A stretch of DNA of 64,000 nt. Origin: Sphingobacterium micropteri (lineage in GTDB: Bacteria > Bacteroidota > Bacteroidia > Sphingobacteriales > Sphingobacteriaceae). Of this stretch, positions 53,876 to 62,575 are shown piece after piece (positions within the stretch are counted from its first letter, which is position 1; the number at the start of each line of letters is the position of its first letter). The stretch covers positions 124,001 through 188,000 of the forward strand of contig NZ_JACOIK010000010.1 in the NCBI RefSeq assembly GCF_014692515.1. Reading direction: 5' to 3'. Made by a program: the position numbers and the translations under genes. The notes below the pieces were generated by a model that did no database searches, was not told the origin of the DNA, and was given only the letters and a program-made list of their open reading frames with translations.

Positions 53876-55072
53876 TTAGTACAAAAAACCAAAAAGCCAA
53901 AGTGGAATTTTGTTTTCAACTCCTACCTCAAGATCATCTGCAGCAATGAAAGCATTTTCAACCTCCTCGATTTGCTTTCGGCCTTTGGCTTTACCTCCGA
54001 CTTCGATTGTTATCTTGCGATCCACTAAAAAATCACCGGTAGCGGGTAGTGAAACTTCATGTTTGGCATTGCGAAGCTGATTGAGTAAAAACGATTCCCT
54101 ACGACTACCTTGATTGGCTTCGCCGGAAGCGATAGCGCGGTGTAGATTCGGATTTTCTAAATACACCTTTTCCGGTTTTTGTAAGGTGCTTATGCTCGCA
54201 CCTGCGGCATTCAACAGATTAATCAGCCGAGCTTTTTCCAAATAGTGTAAATATTGGGTCACCGTTTGACGGCTGATGCCTATCTTGTTACTTAATTTGC
54301 TGATGTTGGGCTTGAAAGGAACATTCTCGGCGAGTATGGCAAGCAATTGCATTACTTTATTGCTGTTGTTAATATCAAAACCGTCAACAAAACGTAGTTC
54401 CGTTTCGACGATCAATCGGATAACCTGCTCGATACGTAAGAAATAGGTTCGAAGGTTTTCCTTAAAAAACGGATAATAACCGTGGTCGAGGTAAGCCTCG
54501 AAATGTGGTATTGGTTTAAAGGCTTTGCCTAATTTTAATGCGATTTGCGTATGATGATCTAGTATGTCCGATAAACCGATTGTTTCTGCAGCATACACAT
54601 CCGAAAAACGTAAATATTCCCGAAAGGAAAGCCCTGTTAACTCGTAGAAAACCGCCCGTCGGCTAAGATCGGCTTCTTGTTGGTAAATGTCAATGACAGA
54701 AGACCCCGTAAATACAATATAAATATCTTTATAAGTATCATAAATGTTCTTGATCTCCCTTGCCCAACCGTTGTACTTATGTACCTCATCGACAAATAGT
54801 ATTTTACCTCCTCGTAACCTAAAAGTTTCTACTAACGCAATAAGGCTATTGCTGGCGAAGTAGATATCGTCCAGCGAGATATACAACGCAGTGTCATCGT
54901 CTGGAAAGTGCAACTTCAGCCGTTGAAGTAAAAGGGTTGTTTTTCCTGTTCCCCTTGCGCCTAATATCCCTACCAGTCGATCCGACCAATCAATTTGATA
55001 ATAGAGATGGCGAATGTGTACAGTTTCCACTTCTTCGCGAAGAAAGATGGATTTTATCTTTATTTTTTCCAT
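53876..55072 (-). CDS. AAA+ ATPase with DUF4143 domain
   Basis: A 398-residue protein: Walker A GARGTGKT (38-45), Walker B ILFVDE (91-96), sensor segment IVFTGSSVIDI, then a winged helix (KIGISRQTVTQYLHYLEKA) and a DUF4143 nuclease-like C-terminal part (FLVDRKITIEVGG). The AAA_14/DUF4143 family is abundant, mobile and poorly understood; toxin-antitoxin or defence roles have been suggested. It lies inside a permease array and seems to have been inserted there, next to a VapBC pair. Confidence 0.9.
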   Translation of the reverse strand: MEKIKIKSIFLREEVETVHIRHLYYQIDWSDRLVGILGARGTGKTTLLLQRLKLHFPDDDTALYISLDDIYFASNSLIALVETFRLRGGKILFVDEVHKYNGWAREIKNIYDTYKDIYIVFTGSSVIDIYQQEADLSRRAVFYELTGLSFREYLRFSDVYAAETIGLSDILDHHTQIALKLGKAFKPIPHFEAYLDHGYYPFFKENLRTYFLRIEQVIRLIVETELRFVDGFDINNSNKVMQLLAILAENVPFKPNISKLSNKIGISRQTVTQYLHYLEKARLINLLNAAGASISTLQKPEKVYLENPNLHRAIASGEANQGSRRESFLLNQLRNAKHEVSLPATGDFLVDRKITIEVGGKAKGRKQIEEVENAFIAADDLEVGVENKIPLWLFGFLY

Positions 55073-55163
55073 TTTGGAATCTGTTGTTTACAAAAATAAC
55101 AATAAAATGTTAACTTTGGTTATCAAAAATGAACAAATATTGATAAATGGAGTTGGCATTTTT

Positions 55164-57578
55164 CTACTCATCTCGCAAGCTATCCACGGGATTATTCATC
55201 GCTGCTTTTATGGCCTGATAGCCTACTGTCGATAACGTGATGAAGAACGCTGTAGCGCCGGATAGAACAAAGATCCACCACGGAATTTCGATGCGGTAGG
55301 CAAAACCTTCCAACCATTTGTTCATGACCCACCAAGCTATCGGGCTGGCAATAATAATGGCTAAAAGTACCAGCTTTACAAAATCTTTGGATAGCATAGT
55401 GGTTATGTTTATAACAGAGGCTCCGAGTACTTTGCGGATACCTATTTCTTGAACGCGCAGACGAAGTGCATGGACGACAAGCCCTAATATGCCCATGATG
55501 GCAAGTAACATCGTCAATAGACTGAATATCCGGAAAAGATGATACAGTTTCTCCTCTGCTTCATATTGCTTTGCTAACGTTTCTTTGACGGGCTGTATGT
55601 CGAAATGCTTGTTTGGATACAATTCTTTCCAAACGGAAGCGATGTACGACATCGCGTTTCGTTCTTCTCCAGGTTGCGTACGGATGAGTAAGGCTCCGAC
55701 GGATGGGTCACGATAGGCTCTGATTACTGTTGGGACAGTCTGTTTGTGGAGGGACTCGCTGTGGAAATCCTCGACGATACCTACGGGTATAATGCCCGCT
55801 TCGGGAAATGGTTGGTTCAGTGTGTCTATTTCTAATAAACGAGCTGTACTGGCTGTTATCAGGCAGGGGCGTAGGGAACTACTTCCAGGACTGACTTCAT
55901 CCGCTTGGATAGCGTCCCCCAGTCGGTTTTCATCTAAAAAACGACCCTCCTTAAGCGTTAATCCCATTGTTTGTGCCATATTCGGCTCTCCGTCTATATA
56001 CCATAATTCGGTTTCGTCATACGACTTTCCTGGTGTTCTCAATAACTTCATTTCCATTCCGGGGGCTGTTGGCAACCAATATGTGAAACTGGTGGACAGG
56101 ATAGCTGTATTTTTTAAAAGTTCGGTGCGTAAGGCAGTGGACTTGTTATCCCACGATACATAATCAATGCTTAATAATCCTTCCGTGTCAAAGCCAGTAT
56201 CTTTGCTCTTGAGGAATTGCACTTGATACTGTATGACTAGCATAGCTATGAGTACAGTGATAGAAATAGAAAGTTGCAATACGACAAGGCTATGCCTCAA
56301 CCACCCCCGCCTGTTTTTTCCTTCACGGAGGATGCTTTGGATATTGCCTATCGAGCGAAAACCCGAAACTAACCATGCTGGATACAGGCCGCTAAAAAGG
56401 CAAATAAGAAGAAAAGCACCCATGGCGTAGGTAAAATATGTCCAATGCGCAAGGAAGCGAAACGCTAGTGGATGACCGATAAAATATTCTAATTTAGGGA
56501 TGGCAAGCTGATACCCTATAAAGGCAAGGGCTCCTGCTATGCTAAAAATGAGTAGAGATTCCAATAGAGACTGTGTCAGGATATTTCTGCGAGATGCACC
56601 CAATATTTTCTTCATACCGGTTTCTTTTATACGGCTGCTTGCGCGAGCTGTGCTCAGATTGACGTAGTTGATGCAGGCGATCAGTAATAGGAGGATAGCG
56701 ACCGCGGAAAACATGTAGCTATGTTGGATGTTCCCTTTAATGGGTTGATACGCGCTAAAATCCGTCTTTAGATAGATGTCTGCCATAGGCTGCAGGCCAA
56801 ACCGGACTTTTTTGTCGATGTCGGTAAACTGATGGTACCAATCATTGATTTTCTGTTCAAACTGTTTGGGGTCAGTTCCTTTACGAAGCATAATATAATG
56901 CCTGGCGTATTGCATGCCGGGACCCTGCCTATTTTTAGTAAGCAGTTCTTCTTTTCTGTTCAAAAGCATTACCATATCGGAGCGGAGATGGGTGTTCGAT
57001 GGGATGTCCTTCATGATGCCGGCTACAAGATAGGTGTTACTTTCATTGTCGTATTTTGGCATGTCATATATACGCTGGCCCAGGGGATTCTTGCTGCCAA
57101 AATGTGTCTTGCAAAAGGATTCAGATAAGATGATTTTCGGGATATCGCCGGTAGGCATCAGGTCTGCCTGATCGATGAGCTCGATGTCTAACAGTTTATA
57201 TACCGCCGTATCAGCAAGAAGAATGGTCGCTTTTATCGGCAGTTCATCTGCCTCATTGATTTTGAGGGATATCGTGTTGGGAGATACGTCACTGTATTCT
57301 TCTACTTCGGGAAAATTTTGCTTTAAGGTGGGGGCGAGCCCGGCATATACGGTTCCTACTTTTTGAGAGTAGGCCCCCGCGTCTTCCCTAATGGTTAACA
57401 ATCGATAGGTATCTGTCGAACGACTCCACTGCTTATCGTAGGATAGTTCATCGATGACCACGGTGCCAATCAGTAAGCAAGCGGTTATGCTCAAGGTAAT
57501 GCCCATAATATGGATAAGGGTATATAGCTTCTCTTTACGAAGCGTTCGAACAGCAATCTTTATATAGTTCTTTATCAT
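55164..57578 (-). CDS. FtsX/MacB-type ABC permease (array member 1)
   Basis: An 804-residue two-module permease (MacB_PCD-FtsX twice). N-terminus MIKNYIKIAVRTLRKEKLY with TM1 near 20-40; three-helix block about 280-410 containing KETGMKKILGASRRNIL; C-terminal block about 680-790 with QEIGIRKVLGASV, ending NNPVDSLRDE. It is more diverged than the next three members. No ATPase gene is adjacent. A gap of 129 bp separates it from the upstream member, so it may have its own promoter. Confidence 0.9.
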   Translation of the reverse strand: MIKNYIKIAVRTLRKEKLYTLIHIMGITLSITACLLIGTVVIDELSYDKQWSRSTDTYRLLTIREDAGAYSQKVGTVYAGLAPTLKQNFPEVEEYSDVSPNTISLKINEADELPIKATILLADTAVYKLLDIELIDQADLMPTGDIPKIILSESFCKTHFGSKNPLGQRIYDMPKYDNESNTYLVAGIMKDIPSNTHLRSDMVMLLNRKEELLTKNRQGPGMQYARHYIMLRKGTDPKQFEQKINDWYHQFTDIDKKVRFGLQPMADIYLKTDFSAYQPIKGNIQHSYMFSAVAILLLLIACINYVNLSTARASSRIKETGMKKILGASRRNILTQSLLESLLIFSIAGALAFIGYQLAIPKLEYFIGHPLAFRFLAHWTYFTYAMGAFLLICLFSGLYPAWLVSGFRSIGNIQSILREGKNRRGWLRHSLVVLQLSISITVLIAMLVIQYQVQFLKSKDTGFDTEGLLSIDYVSWDNKSTALRTELLKNTAILSTSFTYWLPTAPGMEMKLLRTPGKSYDETELWYIDGEPNMAQTMGLTLKEGRFLDENRLGDAIQADEVSPGSSSLRPCLITASTARLLEIDTLNQPFPEAGIIPVGIVEDFHSESLHKQTVPTVIRAYRDPSVGALLIRTQPGEERNAMSYIASVWKELYPNKHFDIQPVKETLAKQYEAEEKLYHLFRIFSLLTMLLAIMGILGLVVHALRLRVQEIGIRKVLGASVINITTMLSKDFVKLVLLAIIIASPIAWWVMNKWLEGFAYRIEIPWWIFVLSGATAFFITLSTVGYQAIKAAMNNPVDSLRDE

Positions 57579-57707
57579 ATTTTAGTCATCAGTGATCAGT
57601 AATTATTGATCAGTCCTTTCATTATGTCACATTTGGATCATTCGCCCCCGTTCTAGTCCTACTATCTCCTGTTTTTCCACTATATATTATTCACCCCTTA
57701 GGGGGAA

Positions 57708-60122
57708 TCACTCATCCCTTAAACTGTCTACTGGATTGGCACTTGCCGCTCTAAAAGCTTGTGTACATATGGTAAGGATAGCAATAGTAAAAGCGATTCC
57801 GCCTGCTAATAAAAATATCCACCATGCTAAATCGATACGATACGCAAAATTCTCGAGCCAGCTATTCATAACCCACCACGCCACAGGAAATGCAATAAGT
57901 GATGCAATTAAGATCGGTTTCAGAAAATCGTTGGCCAACATTTGCGTAACCCGCATAGCAGAGGCCCCTAACACCTTTCTTATCCCGATTTCTTTGGTGC
58001 GTTGTTCTGCGGTATGGGTGGCTAGGCCGAATAGGCCAAGGCAGGCAACAAATATGGTAAGCACAGCGAAGATATGAAGGATAACGGATGTTTTTTGCTC
58101 TGCGGTATAAGCCTTGGTAAAAAGATCATCCATAAAGGCATATGTAAAGGGCTCCTCCGTTTGATAACTGTCCCAATGTTCTTTCATGGTTGATAGTAGA
58201 CCTGCAACGTCTGTTGTTTTTATCTTAAATATTAGTCCACCTTCCGGGTGTAGGGTCATGTACAAAGGGCTGATCGTTTCATGTAACGATTTGAAATTAA
58301 AATTCTTTACAACGGCAATGACACGAAAAGGCACATGATCACCTTTAGCACTGTTTTGCCTGATAATCGTTTTACCTACTGCTGTCGATGCATTCCAACC
58401 AAATGCTCGAGCTGCCGTTTCGTTTAAAATAATAGCGGTGGAGTCCGTTGCAAAATCTTTCGAAAAGTTTCTGCCGCTAAGGATATGCATGCCCATGGTC
58501 GGTATATAATCCTCATCCACGTGGTAATCTACACCGTTTACAACATTTTTATCGTTGCCTTGCGCATAGGCTAGCGCATTGTTGTAGTGACTTGGTCCTG
58601 CCGGTTTATACCATGACGCCGTTGCATTTACGATTCTTGAATCTTGCAATAGTTGCTGCTTAAACACTTGCTCATTCCTACCTAATGCGTATGAATTTGG
58701 AATAGTGAGGAGTTGCTCCTTATCAAATCCAAGGTCTTTGTTTTGTATGTATTTCATCTGCTGATAGACGACAATCGTACCAATAATTAACACCACAGAA
58801 ATGGTAAACTGGAAAACAACCAAACGGCTTCTTAAATTAAAATTTTTGAAACGGGTTGTGGGCTTTCCTTTTAGAACGGCGATTGGTTTGAAGGAGGATA
58901 AGTAAAAAGCCGGATATATACCGGCGACAATGCCGACCAACATGCCCAAACCGATAAAGGCAAAAATAGGTTTAGCATCAAAACTTAAATATTTTGCTGC
59001 GATATTGTTAAATATAGGTAAAGCCAGCTGTATCCAGACAAACGCAATGAACAGTGATAAACATGTAATGAAGATAGATTCTGATAAAAATTGTTTGACG
59101 AGCTGAAGTTTGTCTGAGCCTACGACTTTTCGTATGCCTATTTCTTTAGCCCTTTTAGATGCATTGGCGGTAGAAAGGTTAACAAAATTGACGCAGGCCA
59201 CCACGACCATAAAAAGTGCAATCCCTCCAAAGATATACACATACATTTTATTGCCACCTGACTCAAATTCGGTCGTTGTGAAGGCGTTGAGATGAATATC
59301 GGTTAGGGGTTGCAAGGCGAATCCAAGCCTATTGCCTTTCGTCGTGAATTGTTCCAAGCTCAATCCCATCTGTTGTTGTATTTGTGGTCCCATGTATTTT
59401 CTTACCATTTCTGGGAATCGGGCTTCCATCTTTTTTATTTCACTGCCCGGTTTTAATAGGAGATAGGTGTGAAATCCACCATACATCCACGAATCGGATT
59501 TGGCATCTGCAAAACCCGTCATCGAGCCAAATAAGTCAAAATGAAAATGTGAATTGGAAGGTATGTCTTTTATAACACCAGTTACTTGATAGGGTTGGTC
59601 ATAGCCTGCGGTCAATAAAATAGTTTTTCCTATCGCATTTTCCGCTCCAAAATATTTCTTCGCAGTCGATTGGGTGATAACGACGGTGTGCGGTTCGAGT
59701 AAAGCGGTTTCCGGATTTCCTTCTATCATGGGCAACGTGAAAATGTCAAAGATATTAGGATCAGCGAATGCAAGCCGAAGGTCTTTAAACACGATGTTTT
59801 TGTAAGATATTTTTGGATGACCATAGTCGAGTAGCCTCGTTGCATCGTTGACCTCAGGGAAATCATTCTTCAAGGTCTGCGCAACGGGTGCCATCGTTAC
59901 GCTCTCGTTTATTTTGCCGCCATTTATATCTGCACGGAAGACTATTCTGACTATATTCGTTGCGTTCTCGTGAAACTTGTCGTAGCTCAGCTCGTCTTGC
60001 ACATATAGCATAATGATGAAACATGTCGATATACCGAGAGATAAGCCCGAAATGTTAATCAATGAAAACAACTTGTTCCTTTTGAGGTTTCTCCAGGCGA
60101 TTTTTATATAATTTCGTATCAT
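57708..60122 (-). CDS. FtsX/MacB-type ABC permease (array member 2)
   Basis: An 804-residue two-module permease. MIRNYIKIAWRNLKRNKLF at the start; first FtsX block with KEIGIRKVVGSDKLQLVKQF (about 325-345); C-terminal KEIGIRKVLGASAM and the end NPVDSLRDE. A small hairpin CCCCTTAGGGG (57694-57704) follows the stop and could end transcription. It begins 34 bp after array member 3. Confidence 0.9.
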   Translation of the reverse strand: MIRNYIKIAWRNLKRNKLFSLINISGLSLGISTCFIIMLYVQDELSYDKFHENATNIVRIVFRADINGGKINESVTMAPVAQTLKNDFPEVNDATRLLDYGHPKISYKNIVFKDLRLAFADPNIFDIFTLPMIEGNPETALLEPHTVVITQSTAKKYFGAENAIGKTILLTAGYDQPYQVTGVIKDIPSNSHFHFDLFGSMTGFADAKSDSWMYGGFHTYLLLKPGSEIKKMEARFPEMVRKYMGPQIQQQMGLSLEQFTTKGNRLGFALQPLTDIHLNAFTTTEFESGGNKMYVYIFGGIALFMVVVACVNFVNLSTANASKRAKEIGIRKVVGSDKLQLVKQFLSESIFITCLSLFIAFVWIQLALPIFNNIAAKYLSFDAKPIFAFIGLGMLVGIVAGIYPAFYLSSFKPIAVLKGKPTTRFKNFNLRSRLVVFQFTISVVLIIGTIVVYQQMKYIQNKDLGFDKEQLLTIPNSYALGRNEQVFKQQLLQDSRIVNATASWYKPAGPSHYNNALAYAQGNDKNVVNGVDYHVDEDYIPTMGMHILSGRNFSKDFATDSTAIILNETAARAFGWNASTAVGKTIIRQNSAKGDHVPFRVIAVVKNFNFKSLHETISPLYMTLHPEGGLIFKIKTTDVAGLLSTMKEHWDSYQTEEPFTYAFMDDLFTKAYTAEQKTSVILHIFAVLTIFVACLGLFGLATHTAEQRTKEIGIRKVLGASAMRVTQMLANDFLKPILIASLIAFPVAWWVMNSWLENFAYRIDLAWWIFLLAGGIAFTIAILTICTQAFRAASANPVDSLRDE

Positions 60123-60156
60123 CTTTTTAGTCTTAAGTATACATCGTTATATTATT
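60123..60156 (-). repeat. Intergenic repeat between permease members 2 and 3
   Basis: 34-bp spacer. The block TTTTTAGTCTTAAGTATACA followed by TCGT is identical to the spacer at 62542-62575, and only a few bases differ over the whole length. Confidence 0.8.
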
Positions 60157-62541
60157 TCACTCATCCCTTAAACTGTCTACTGGTTTAGTTCGGGCGGCTT
60201 TCCAAGCCTGATAACTTGTTGTTACCATTGCGGTTGTGGTGGCTACGCCAGCAGCTAGTATAAAGATACTCCAGTGGACGTCTATTCTGTAGGCAAAGGA
60301 TGCCAACCACGTGTTGCCAGCATACCACGAAAGCGGTAGCGCAATACAGATTGCTATCGCCACTAAAGCCAAAAAGCTCTTAGATAATAAATAGAAAATG
60401 CTAACCGACGAAGAACCCATTATCTTTCGAATGCCAATTTCTTTAGCGCGTCGTTCGGCAATATAAGATGATAGGCCATATAGACCGAGACAGGAAACGA
60501 AAATCGCCAACATGGCAAAGAAATTGAACAAGTTGCTCAAGCGTTGTTCACCGAGATAGAGCCTTTCCAGATCCTGATCCACAAAGCCATAAGAGAATGG
60601 GAAGTTTGGATTTAACTTCGTGTTGATTTCTTCTAATGCGTTGCGTGTAGCCACTAGCTGTTGTGACGAGGTCTTCACGACCACCATTCCTCCCCAGTCG
60701 TTGTATTTGAGGACGATGGGCTCGATAACTTGACTCGCAGGTTTAAAATTAAAATCTTTCACCACCCCTATAATCATTCCTTTCTTGTCCCAAAGTGTAA
60801 AAGGTTTGCCTAAGGCTTCCTGAGGTGATAAGCCCATGATGTTTACCAAAGTTTCGTTAACCACATAATTGCTCGAATCGTTTCCAAATTGATGAGAAAA
60901 GCTGCGACCAGCTACTAATTTCATGTCGAAAACATCCAGAAAGTGCTCATCTACATCCATCGTTGGTAGAATAAGGGAAGAGTTAGGTTCTTTACCCTCA
61001 AAATGATAATCAATGGTGCCACTACGCAGATTGGTAGGCACATCGTCCGTCACGGAGAAATTTGCTGTTAGCGGATTATCGCGTAGTGCATTTCTGTAGG
61101 CTTGTTGCTGCCCCCAGATATTACCGACCATCGGAACATATAGCAGTCCCGATTTATCGAATCCAAGATTTCTGTTTTTGAGGTAATTTAATTGCTGATA
61201 AGCCAATATAGTACCCACTAGCAGCGTGATGGAAACGACGAACTGCACAACGACAAGTGTATTGCGAAATACTAGATTCCCGTTTCCTGTACCGGAGAAT
61301 ACGCCTTTTAGCGCTTTTGCAGGTACAAATCCTGATAAATATACGGCGGGATAAATGCCCGCTACTAAACCAGTAATTGTGGCAACGCTCACAGCATAAA
61401 AGAGGAATGTGGGATGAAAAAAAACAGCGTCAAGGGTGGTGTTTGCAAGTTCGTTAAATAGGGGAAGGGAGATCCATACCAAGCCGATAGCCAGGATAAA
61501 GGAAAAATAAACAATCATTAACGCTTCACCCAAGAACTGCAAAATAAGCTGCAGACGGTTCGCGCCGATGACTTTACGCAAGCCTACTTCTTTGGCGCGC
61601 CGGGCAGAACGGGCCGTCGCTAAATTCATGAAATTAATACAAGCTACGGCAAGTATGAAAATAGCGACAAAAAACAGGGTATTAACATATTGATAGTTTC
61701 CCCGTTCAGCCAATTCCACCTGCAAGTTTTGGGAATGAAGATGTATATCTTTTAAGGACTGTAATTGGTAGCTTGTTTTCAATAAAGAGCCCTCTACATG
61801 TTCCCGGTAAATTTCGGTAATACCCTGTTCTAAAACTGGAAGCCCGGTATCCATGGCGGAACGATGTGGCTGGAGCCGAAGATAACTATAGTATATGAAA
61901 TGCCCCCAATCGTCATTAGGATAGAGATAATGGTCTTTGTTTAGAAAAGTTAACGGAAGAACATAATCAAATTGGAGATGAGAATGAGATGGGATGTCTG
62001 CCAATACACCTGTTACGGTGACTTGTTGTGTGTGATCAAATTTTAAGACTTTTCCAATAGGATTTTCCTTGTTGAAGTACTTTTTAGCAATACGTTCTGT
62101 AATGACAATCCCATCGGGGCGTTGCAAAGCAGCGGTTATATCGCCAGCAACAAACGGGAAAGTGAATACCTCAAAGAAATTGGTATCGGCGTAGATAACG
62201 GCTTTTTCTTCATATCGGTCATCGTTGTATTCGAAATAATGGGTTCGAGGCACGGTTATGCGTACGAAGTCCGCTACTTCGGATATTCTTTCTTTGAGTT
62301 CAGGCGCTAAAGGAGAAGGGGAGACAGCAGCCTTAAAATTTTCTTGATCCAGCTTTGCTGTTATACGGTATAGCTGATCTGCATGCACGTGGAAGCTGTC
62401 GTAACTGCGCTCATGCTGTACCCAAGATAATATGAGCATGCTCGCAGCGAGGCCGACAGCAAGACCCACAATGTTTAAGAAGGCAAAAGATCGTTGCCGT
62501 ATTATATTTCGCCAAGCGATTCTTATATAATTTCGTATCAT
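60157..62541 (-). CDS. FtsX/MacB-type ABC permease (array member 3)
   Basis: A 794-residue two-module permease. MIRNYIRIAWRNIIRQRSF at the start; first FtsX block with KEVGLRKVIGANRLQLI; C-terminal KEIGIRKIMGSSS, ending KPVDSLRDE. The first periplasmic domain carries the usual YDSFHVHADQLYRI opening. Spacing to both neighbours is 34 bp, so members 2 to 4 probably form one transcript. Confidence 0.92.
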   Translation of the reverse strand: MIRNYIRIAWRNIIRQRSFAFLNIVGLAVGLAASMLILSWVQHERSYDSFHVHADQLYRITAKLDQENFKAAVSPSPLAPELKERISEVADFVRITVPRTHYFEYNDDRYEEKAVIYADTNFFEVFTFPFVAGDITAALQRPDGIVITERIAKKYFNKENPIGKVLKFDHTQQVTVTGVLADIPSHSHLQFDYVLPLTFLNKDHYLYPNDDWGHFIYYSYLRLQPHRSAMDTGLPVLEQGITEIYREHVEGSLLKTSYQLQSLKDIHLHSQNLQVELAERGNYQYVNTLFFVAIFILAVACINFMNLATARSARRAKEVGLRKVIGANRLQLILQFLGEALMIVYFSFILAIGLVWISLPLFNELANTTLDAVFFHPTFLFYAVSVATITGLVAGIYPAVYLSGFVPAKALKGVFSGTGNGNLVFRNTLVVVQFVVSITLLVGTILAYQQLNYLKNRNLGFDKSGLLYVPMVGNIWGQQQAYRNALRDNPLTANFSVTDDVPTNLRSGTIDYHFEGKEPNSSLILPTMDVDEHFLDVFDMKLVAGRSFSHQFGNDSSNYVVNETLVNIMGLSPQEALGKPFTLWDKKGMIIGVVKDFNFKPASQVIEPIVLKYNDWGGMVVVKTSSQQLVATRNALEEINTKLNPNFPFSYGFVDQDLERLYLGEQRLSNLFNFFAMLAIFVSCLGLYGLSSYIAERRAKEIGIRKIMGSSSVSIFYLLSKSFLALVAIAICIALPLSWYAGNTWLASFAYRIDVHWSIFILAAGVATTTAMVTTSYQAWKAARTKPVDSLRDE

Positions 62542-62575
62542 CTTTTTAGTCTTAAGTATACATCGTCATACTATT
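62542..62575 (-). repeat. Intergenic repeat between permease members 3 and 4
   Basis: Near-identical copy of the 60123-60156 spacer, including TTTTTAGTCTTAAGTATACA. It supports origin of this part of the array by tandem duplication. Confidence 0.8.
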
